A stretch of DNA of 64,000 nucleotides from Amnibacterium kyonggiense (GTDB lineage Bacteria > Actinomycetota > Actinomycetes > Actinomycetales > Microbacteriaceae). This document shows positions 58,655-64,000 of the stretch, piece by piece (within the stretch, counting starts at the first letter, position 1; every line of letters starts with the position of its first letter). The stretch is taken from NCBI RefSeq assembly GCF_004364555.1, contig NZ_SOAM01000001.1:1426001-1490000 (forward strand). The letters run 5' to 3'. A model generated the notes under the pieces. It did not search any database. It was not told the origin of the DNA and saw only the letters and a program-made list of their open reading frames with translations. Made by a program: the position numbers and the translations under genes.

Positions 58655-59619
58655 CCGTCGTGATCGCGGGCGCGTCCGGCTTCATGGGGCGGCGGCTCGA
58701 CGCCGAGCGCCGTCGGGCGGGGGAGCGGGTGCTCACCGTGGGCCGGTCGGGCGCCGACGCGACCTGGGGCGACACGGCGGCCATCACCCGGCTCGTCGAC
58801 GGCGCGGACCTGCTCGTGAACCTGGCGGGGAAGAGCGTGAACTGCCGGTACACGCCGGCCAATCGGGCCGAGATCCTCCGATCCCGCGTCGAGACCACGG
58901 CCGAGCTGGGCCGCGCGGTCGCCGCCGCTGCCGCCCCGCCGCCGCTCTGGATCAACTCGAGCACGGCCACGATCTACCGGCACGCGGACGATCGGCCGCA
59001 GACGGAGGCGGACGGCGAGCTCGGCGCGGGCTTCTCGGTCGAGGTGGCGAAGGCGTGGGAGCGCGCGTTCTTCGAGCCCGAGCTGCCCGGCGTGCGCCGC
59101 ATCGCGATCCGCACCGCGATCGTGCTCGGCCGCGGCAGCGTGATGGTCCCGCTCACCCGGCTCGCGCGCTTCGGCCTCGGCGGCGCGCAGCTGGACGGCC
59201 GGTGGCCGGGCACGCCGGCGCGGATCGCCGCTGGGGTGCACCACCGCTATCGCCCGTCGTCGGCGCACGGCCGGCAGCGCTTCTCGTGGGTCCACATCGA
59301 CGACGTCGTGGCGGCGATCGCGTTCCTGCGGGACCGCGAGGACCTCGACGGGGTGATCAACCTCGTCGCACCCGAGGCGAGCGACGACCGGACGCTGATG
59401 GCGGATCTCCGCCGCGTGCTCGGCGTGCCGATCGGGCTTCCGGCGACCCGGTGGATGCTCGAGCTCGGGACGTTCGCGATCCGCACCGAGACGGAGCTCG
59501 TCCTCAAGAGCCGATGGGTCGTGCCGGACCGCCTCCTCGCCGCCGGATTCGCGTTCCGACACACGGACCTCGAGGAGACGCTGCGGGCGATCCTCGCCCG
59601 GCCGGAGCGAGCAAGCTGA
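58651..59619 (+). CDS. TIGR01777-family (SDR39U1-like) epimerase
   Basis: A 322-residue SDR: VIAGASGFMGRRLDAERRRAG at the start (nucleotide motif at residues 7-13), DLLVNLAGKSVNCRYTPANRAEILRSRVETT (the signature of the TIGR01777 family), INSSTATIYRHADD, RFSWVHIDDVVAAIAFL, and a DUF1731-like C-terminal part (GLPATRWMLELGTFAIRTETELVLKSRWVVPDRLLAAGF). Some members influence cell division; most are uncharacterised. The GTG is fixed by its overlap with the upstream mini-ORF stop. The GH16-like gene follows after 5 bases. Confidence 0.87.
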   Translation: MTVVIAGASGFMGRRLDAERRRAGERVLTVGRSGADATWGDTAAITRLVDGADLLVNLAGKSVNCRYTPANRAEILRSRVETTAELGRAVAAAAAPPPLWINSSTATIYRHADDRPQTEADGELGAGFSVEVAKAWERAFFEPELPGVRRIAIRTAIVLGRGSVMVPLTRLARFGLGGAQLDGRWPGTPARIAAGVHHRYRPSSAHGRQRFSWVHIDDVVAAIAFLRDREDLDGVINLVAPEASDDRTLMADLRRVLGVPIGLPATRWMLELGTFAIRTETELVLKSRWVVPDRLLAAGFAFRHTDLEETLRAILARPERAS

Positions 59620-59624
59620 TCCCC

Positions 59625-60362
59625 GTGTTCGAGGACCGCTTCGACGGCGCCGCGCTCGACGAGCGGGTGTGGCTGCCCGCGTATCTGCCCGCCTGGAGCT
59701 CACGGAGCGCGGCCGCGGCGAACTTCGCGCTCGACGACCGCGGCCTGCGCCTGTCGATCCCGCCCGGGCAGCCGCTCTGGTGCCCCGACACGCATCCGGA
59801 TCCTCCGCTCAACGTCTCGGCCGTCCAGTCCGGGAACTGGTCCGGGCCGGTCGGCGGCACCCGCGGGCAGCAGCCCTTCTGCGAGGGACTGCGGGTGCGG
59901 GAGGCGCAGGAGCGATTCGAGGGCTTCGTCCCCCACTTCGGCCGCATCGAGGTCGAGTGCGCGGCCGACATCGGTCCCGATGCGATGTGGTCCGCCTGGC
60001 TGATCGGGTTCGAGGACGAGCCGGAGCGCAGCGGCGAGCTGTGCCTCGTCGAGGTGTTCGGCGACGCGCCCGCGGCGGTCGGATCCGGCGTGCACGCCTT
60101 CCGCAACCCCGCGCTGCGCGAGGAGTTCGGTGTCCTCGACCTCGGGATCGACGTCCGCGAGCAGCACCTCTACGCGGTCGACTGGCGGGAGGACGGCGTC
60201 GAGTTCCTCGTCGACGGCGAGGTCGTCCGCCGATCCGCCCAGTCGCCCGGCTACCCCATGCAGCTCGAGATCGCCGTGTTCGAGTTCCCCGGCCGTGCAC
60301 CGCGCACGCGGCCGCCCGAGCTGCTCGTCCGCCGGGTGTCCGGGCGACCCGGCCTAGCCTGA
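59625..60362 (+). CDS. GH16-like glycosidase-fold protein with Asp-to-Cys change in the active-site motif
   Basis: A 245-residue beta-jelly-roll protein: FEDRFDGAALDERVWLPAYLPAW at the start, then FGRIEVECAADIGPDAMWSAWLIGF, and the active-site strand SGELCLVEVFGD. In GH16 enzymes this strand reads E-x-D-x-(x)-E. Here Glu138 and Glu143 are kept, but the middle aspartate is Cys140. No signal peptide is visible, odd for a polysaccharide hydrolase. It might be a cytoplasmic sugar-binding or altered enzyme. GTG 59625 is the first start; the frame upstream is closed by overlap with the epimerase. Confidence 0.8.
   Translation: MFEDRFDGAALDERVWLPAYLPAWSSRSAAAANFALDDRGLRLSIPPGQPLWCPDTHPDPPLNVSAVQSGNWSGPVGGTRGQQPFCEGLRVREAQERFEGFVPHFGRIEVECAADIGPDAMWSAWLIGFEDEPERSGELCLVEVFGDAPAAVGSGVHAFRNPALREEFGVLDLGIDVREQHLYAVDWREDGVEFLVDGEVVRRSAQSPGYPMQLEIAVFEFPGRAPRTRPPELLVRRVSGRPGLA
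60355..60360 (+). promoter_or_regulatory. -10 box (TAGCCT) of the luciferase-like gene
   Basis: TAGCCT lies inside the last codons of the GH16-like gene, 6 bases before the ATG at 60367. The downstream gene can therefore be transcribed leaderless on its own. Confidence 0.5.
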
Positions 60363-60366
60363 GCCC

Positions 60367-61167
60367 ATGAGCACCGCCGCCTTCCGCGCCGAGGACCGTC
60401 CCGTCCGCATCGCCGTCCAGATCGCCCCGCAGCACCTGCCGCTGAACACGCTCCGCGACGCCGCGGTGCGGGCGGAGGAGCTCGGCGCGGACCTCGTCCT
60501 CAACTGGGACCACTTCTACCCGCTGTCCGGCGACCCCGACGGGCTGCACTACGAGGCGTGGACGCAGCTCGCGCAGTGGGCGGAGGCGACCGAGCGCATC
60601 GAGCTCGGCCCGCTCGTGAACTGCAACTCGTACCGCAACCCGAACCTGCAGGCCGACATGGCCCGGACCATCGACCACATCTCCGGCGGCCGGTTCGTGT
60701 TCGGCACCGGCTCCGGCTGGGCGGAGCGGGACTACGAGGAGTACGGCTACGAGTTCGGCACCGTGGGCTCGCGCCTCGACGACCTCGCGCGGGACCTGCC
60801 GATCGTCCGCGACCGCTGGACGAAGCTGAACCCGCCGCCCGTGCGTCGCATCCCGATCCTCATCGGCGGCGCGGGCGAGCAGAAGACCCTCCGCCTCGTC
60901 GCCGAGCACGCCGACATCTGGCACAGCTTCGTGGCGCCGGAGGCGCTCCCGCACAAGCTCGAGGTGCTGCAGGGCCACGCGGAGAAGGCCGGGCGCGACG
61001 TCGCCGAGATCGAGATCGGCAACGAGCTCCGGGGTGTGGACGACGCGAAGGCGGCCGCGCTCTTCGACGCCGGCGTCCGCCTGTTCACGCTCGGCGTGAC
61101 GGGCCCGGACATCGACTTCGACGCCGTGTCCCGCTGGATCCGCTGGCGCGACGCCCGCAACGGCTGA
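60367..61167 (+). CDS. LLM-class F420-dependent oxidoreductase
   Basis: A 266-residue luciferase-like TIM-barrel protein: IAVQIAPQHLPLNTLRDAAVRAEELGADLVLNWDHFYPL, LVNCNSYRNPNLQADMARTIDHISGGRFVFGTGSGWAERDYEEYG and IPILIGGAGEQKTLRLVAEHADIWH are the standard F420-binding landmarks of the family (LLM, F420 branch). It transfers hydride between F420 and an unknown substrate. The length is short for the family but complete. Leaderless start. The cofD gene in the window supports F420 supply. Confidence 0.92.
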   Translation: MSTAAFRAEDRPVRIAVQIAPQHLPLNTLRDAAVRAEELGADLVLNWDHFYPLSGDPDGLHYEAWTQLAQWAEATERIELGPLVNCNSYRNPNLQADMARTIDHISGGRFVFGTGSGWAERDYEEYGYEFGTVGSRLDDLARDLPIVRDRWTKLNPPPVRRIPILIGGAGEQKTLRLVAEHADIWHSFVAPEALPHKLEVLQGHAEKAGRDVAEIEIGNELRGVDDAKAAALFDAGVRLFTLGVTGPDIDFDAVSRWIRWRDARNG

Positions 61168-61180
61168 GCCGCAGCGCGAA

Positions 61181-61496
61181 CTTGCCACTAAGCGCCCCAT
61201 TCCCGTTCGGGAAGGGGCGCCGAGTGGCACCCCGCGCCTCGACGCGGCTGGTGCTGCGTGGTCTTGCCGCGATGTGCCCCGTTTTCGTTCCGGGAGGGGG
61301 CGTCGAGTGGCAACCCCGCGCCTCGACGCGGCTGGTGCTGCGTGGACTTGCCGCGATGTGCCCCGTTTTCGTTCGGGGAGGGGCGTCGAGTGGCAAGTCC
61401 GCGCCTCGAGGTGGCTGGCGCTGCGTGGTCTTGCCGCGATGTGCCCCGTTTTCGTTCCGGGAGGGGCGTCGAGTGGCAAGTCCGCGCCTTCAGCAC
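61181..61496. repeat. Tandem array of 83-bp hairpin units (3.8 copies)
   Basis: Units begin at 61181, 61263, 61347 and 61430 (periods 82, 84 and 83); the last is cut off near 61496. Each unit contains a hairpin (TTGCC...GGCAA, with GCCCC/GGGGC inside), then a 30-35 base stretch starting CGCGCCTCGACGCGG. Unit 1 has the most perfect stem: TGCCACT, GCGCCCC, TTCCCG and their complements. The array fills the 360-base gene-free gap between two convergent genes. There are no protein-coding signs on either strand. Confidence 0.92.
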
Positions 61497-61527
61497 CCCA
61501 ACGAGGTCGAGCGGCGCCGTCGGCGGT

Positions 61528-62670
61528 TCATCCGGCGTGCGGCCGGCCCTCCCGCATCTCCCGGACGAGCGACGACACGACGGCCCGGAGATCGCCGCCC
61601 GCCTGCGCGGACGCGAGCGCCTGCCGCTCGTACGAGGCGCCGACGTCGATGATCGTCAGCACGTCGTGCAGCTCCGTCGCGCAGCCGAGCCGCTCCGCGA
61701 CGGGCTCGAGCCGCGTCACGAGGTCGCGGAGGTCGTCCTCCACGAGCCGCTCGCTCCCGCCTCGGTCGACGACGACCTCCGCGTCCATGCCGTAGCGCGC
61801 GGCCCGCCACTTGTTCTCGCGGACGAACCACGGCTGCAGCGTGCGGAGCTCCTCGCCGGCGTCGAGGCGCTCCGAGAAGTCGTCGACGAGGCACTGCGTG
61901 AGCGCGGAGACGGCGCCGATCTCGAGGATCGTCGGCAGGCCGTCGGACACCCGCGTCTCGACCGTGCCCCACTTCGCGGAGGGCCGCACGTCCCACCGGA
62001 TCTCGTCCCAGTGGTCGATCACGCCGATGTGGATCAGGTCCGCCACGATCGACTCGTACTGCTGCCACGACTCGAGCTGCGGCGGCAGGCCGGCGGTCGG
62101 CAGCTGCTGGAACAGCATCGCGCGGCTCGACGCGTACCCGGAGGACTCCCCGAACACGAACGGCGAGGAGGCCGACAGGGCCTGCAGGTGCGGGTAGTAC
62201 ACGAGCATCGCCTCGAGCACAGGCAGCGCCTTCGCCGGGTCGTCGACCCCGATGTGGTTGTGCACGCCCCAGATCAGCAGCTGGCGGCCGAACACCCCGG
62301 TGCGGTCGACGAGGGTGACGTACCGCTCCTTGTCCGTGACCTGCTGGTCCTGCCAGCGCGCGAACGGGTGGGTCCCGGAGCCGATCAGCTCGAGGCCCAT
62401 CGGGTCGGTGGTCCGCCGGAGCCGCTCGATGGTGTGCTCGAGGTCCGCGACGCCCTCCGCGACCGTGCGGTTGACGCCGGTGACGACCTCGACGGTGTTC
62501 GTGAGCAGCTCGCTCGTGATCCGCTCGTTCCCGTCCTCGTCGGTGAGCACGGTGTTGGCGAGCACCTCGGGCGCGGCGCCGACGAGGTCGCCCGTGTGCC
62601 GATCGACGAGGGCGAGCTCCCACTCGATGCCGAGCGTCGACCGGTCGGACCGCGCGAACTCGATCGCCAT
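61528..62670 (-). CDS. YbdK-family carboxylate-amine ligase (glutamate-cysteine ligase 2 type)
   Basis: A 380-residue ATP-dependent ligase. STLGIEWELALVDRHTGDLVG at the start and ELLTNTVEVVTG hold metal-binding glutamates. GSGTHPFARWQDQQVTDKERYVTLVDRTG and LLIWGVHNHIGVDD are hallmark YbdK/GCS2 segments, with TVETRVSDGLPTI near the end of the core. E. coli YbdK makes gamma-glutamylcysteine slowly; in actinobacteria, where mycothiol is the main thiol, the real substrates are uncertain. The ATG follows CAGGAT by 7 bases, a weak leaderless promoter. Convergent with the luciferase-like gene. Confidence 0.92.
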   Translation of the reverse strand: MAIEFARSDRSTLGIEWELALVDRHTGDLVGAAPEVLANTVLTDEDGNERITSELLTNTVEVVTGVNRTVAEGVADLEHTIERLRRTTDPMGLELIGSGTHPFARWQDQQVTDKERYVTLVDRTGVFGRQLLIWGVHNHIGVDDPAKALPVLEAMLVYYPHLQALSASSPFVFGESSGYASSRAMLFQQLPTAGLPPQLESWQQYESIVADLIHIGVIDHWDEIRWDVRPSAKWGTVETRVSDGLPTILEIGAVSALTQCLVDDFSERLDAGEELRTLQPWFVRENKWRAARYGMDAEVVVDRGGSERLVEDDLRDLVTRLEPVAERLGCATELHDVLTIIDVGASYERQALASAQAGGDLRAVVSSLVREMREGRPHAG

Positions 62671-62805
62671 GCGCGCAATCCTGACAGACCGCCATCCGGA
62701 GGCCGTGGGGTGGCGGATGCGGGCGGCGCCGCCCAGCGGGAGCAGGCAGAATGGACGTCGGCCCTCCGCGCCCCGCGGCGCGCCCTCGTCAGACCTGGAG
62801 CCCGC

Positions 62806-63831
62806 GTGAACGGCAATGCCACCTCGACGTACCGGAACGTCGCCCTGCTCTCGGTGTCGAGCGTGCTCGGCCCGCTGGTGACGACCTCGGTCGAGATCGA
62901 GCGCAGGCTCGAGCCGATCCTCAAGCGGCTCCGCCTGCCGGTCGGGCTGCTCGAGCGCGTCGCGGGTGTGATCGAGCGCCGCAACTGGGGTCCGGGGCTC
63001 TCCTCCCACGAGGCCGCCGTGCAGGCGGGTGAGCGCGCGCTGCGGGAGGCGGGCGTGCCCGCCGGGTCGATCGGCCTCCTCATCAACACGTCGATCACGA
63101 AGGAGCACCTGGAGCCGTCGGTCGCCACGCGGCTGCACCACGGCCTGGGGCTGCCGACCTCCGCGATCAACTTCGACGTCTCCAACGCGTGCCTCGGCTT
63201 CGTCAACGGGCTGAGCCTCGCCTCCGGCCTCATCGACGCCGGTCAGGTCGACTACGCGATGGTCATCGACGGCGAGGACATCGACCGCATGCAGCGGACG
63301 ACCATCGACCGGCTCGCGGCGAACGACTCCCTCGACCGCCAGGCGTTCATGAACGAGTTCGCGAGCCTGACGCTCGGCTCCGGCGCGGCCGCCGCCGTGC
63401 TCGGCCGCGCCGACCTGCACCCGGAGGGCCACCGCGTCGTCGGCGGCGTGACGCGTGCGGGCACCGAGTGGAACGACCTCTGCATCGGCTCGATGGACGG
63501 CATGACGACCGACACGAAGTCGCTGCTGAAGCGCGGCATGGAGCTCGTCACCGCCGCCTGGAACGAGGCGAAGCGCGACTGGAACTGGTCCGACATGGAT
63601 CGCTACATCATGCATCAGGTGTCCAGCGCACACACCGCCGCTTTCGTCGCCGCGGCCGACATCGACCCGCAGCGCGTCCCGGTGACCTACCCGAGCCTCG
63701 GCAACGTCGGCTCGGCGTCGATCCCGATCACGCTCGCGCAGGAGTCGGAGAAGCTGCAGAAGGGCGAGCGCGTGCTGCTCTGCGGCGTCGGCAGCGGCAT
63801 CAACACCTCGATGCTCGAACTGGCGTGGTGA
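62806..63831 (+). CDS. oleA: OleA/FabH-type thiolase-fold synthase (olefin biosynthesis)
   Basis: A 341-residue thiolase-superfamily protein with nucleophile Cys129 in INFDVSNACLGFVNGLSLASG, His270 in DRYIMHQVSSAHT, and Asn300 in VTYPSLGNVGSASIPITL. The IERRNWGPGLSSHEAA region and a glutamate after INTSITKEHLE fit OleA, which condenses two fatty acyl-CoAs head to head, better than FabH. The next gene starts as an alpha/beta hydrolase and overlaps it by 4 bases, as expected for oleB or a fused oleBC. GTG follows TGGAG. A FabH paralogue cannot be fully excluded. Confidence 0.82.
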   Translation: MNGNATSTYRNVALLSVSSVLGPLVTTSVEIERRLEPILKRLRLPVGLLERVAGVIERRNWGPGLSSHEAAVQAGERALREAGVPAGSIGLLINTSITKEHLEPSVATRLHHGLGLPTSAINFDVSNACLGFVNGLSLASGLIDAGQVDYAMVIDGEDIDRMQRTTIDRLAANDSLDRQAFMNEFASLTLGSGAAAAVLGRADLHPEGHRVVGGVTRAGTEWNDLCIGSMDGMTTDTKSLLKRGMELVTAAWNEAKRDWNWSDMDRYIMHQVSSAHTAAFVAAADIDPQRVPVTYPSLGNVGSASIPITLAQESEKLQKGERVLLCGVGSGINTSMLELAW

Positions 63832-64000
63832 GCGGGGCACCCCTCCGTCCTGAGGTGCTCGAAGGGCCGCCCGCCGGCCTCCCGGGGCTCGACCCCGCCT
63901 GGTCCCGCCTCGTCCCCGTCGACGACGCCGCGACCGGACGCCCCGTCGTGCACCACGTACTCGACACCGGCGCGGAGCTGGAGCGGCTCGGGATCGCGCC
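63828..64000 (+). CDS. Start of an OleB-type alpha/beta hydrolase (or fused OleBC), truncated by the window end
   Basis: GTG 63828 overlaps the oleA stop (GTGA). The 57 visible residues (PAGLPGLDPAWSRLVPVDDAATGRPVVHHVLDTG) match the N-terminus of the alpha/beta hydrolases that follow oleA in Micrococcus-type ole clusters: a short lead, then a strand heading for the nucleophile elbow. OleB decarboxylates the beta-lactone made by OleC to give the olefin. Whether it is fused to the OleC ligase cannot be seen. Confidence 0.65.
   Translation, partial: MSGAPLRPEVLEGPPAGLPGLDPAWSRLVPVDDAATGRPVVHHVLDTGAELERLGIA

Noticed and set aside
61085-61496. Minus-strand frames through the tandem array, encoding a periodic peptide
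   Set aside because: The periodicity comes from the 83-84 base DNA unit. Frames break between units, have no ribosome site, and differ in frame from copy to copy.
61181-61496. The tandem array as a CRISPR
   Set aside because: Units are contiguous, about 83 bases, without distinct spacers; no cas genes are nearby.
1-64000. tRNA, rRNA, insertion sequences, phage genes
   Set aside because: I looked through all intergenic gaps and protein motifs and found no tRNA-like TTCRANYC arm in context, no transposase or integrase, and no terminal repeats of the IS type.

Overview
The window is a contiguous piece of a very GC-rich (roughly 74% by eye) actinobacterial chromosome, most probably from the family Microbacteriaceae. 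The reasons are the L32 protein sequence (rpmF), the YceD-rpmF-rnc-mutM and smc/ftsY/ffh neighbourhoods, F420 enzymes, PpsR/PpsA, many GTG starts, ATGA/GTGA overlaps, and promoters whose TAnnnT box sits 6-9 bases before the start codon (leaderless transcripts). I see no tRNA, rRNA, CRISPR array, insertion sequence or prophage.

Layout. 0-5 kb: a minus-strand group of an NDH-2-like flavoprotein, an ECF41/SigJ-type sigma factor and its two NmrA-like reductases around a small membrane protein, then a TetR regulator. 5-12 kb: a VanZ/RDD membrane protein, a lipoprotein, a hydrolase, and a five-gene DUF4129 / unnamed / MoxR / DUF58 / membrane operon. 12-19 kb: an I78-like inhibitor, an amidohydrolase and amine oxidase pair, a BenE-type transporter overlapping cofD (F420 biosynthesis), and a glycosyltransferase. 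19-25 kb: a sulfotransferase-like protein, a DUF559/AbiEi-like gene bracketed by a 108-bp direct repeat, and the ppsR-ppsA pair.

25-49.5 kb: the conserved core with YceD, rpmF, rnc, mutM, smc, ftsY, lipA/lipB and ffh. It is interrupted after mutM by about 8 kb of accessory genes (DUF4287, DUF1206, a pyruvate-oxidase-like TPP enzyme, a frameshifted MFS gene, a two-component system with a divergent secreted repeat protein, a short acyl-CoA dehydrogenase). It is interrupted again after smc by an AroE-like and a hydroxyisobutyrate-dehydrogenase-like pair. 49.5-58.5 kb: an accessory island with an alkylsulfatase, membrane proteins, a large MalT-like LuxR regulator and a SHOCT/DUF6325 cassette. 58.5-64 kb: a TIGR01777 epimerase, a GH16-like protein with an altered active site, an F420 luciferase-like enzyme, an 83-bp tandem array, a YbdK-type carboxylate-amine ligase, and the start of a probable olefin (ole) cluster that runs off the end.

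Non-coding structure is rich. Almost every gene 3' end with spacing carries a long inverted repeat. Some of these are dispersed in copies (20510/21581; 34851/42306), and one is amplified in tandem (61181-61496). The most interesting signals are this array, a pentanucleotide-repeat frameshift in the MFS gene, leaderless mini-ORFs coupled to their genes, the sulfatase/LuxR/SHOCT island, and two proteins with altered catalytic residues (an AKR-fold protein and the GH16 protein).
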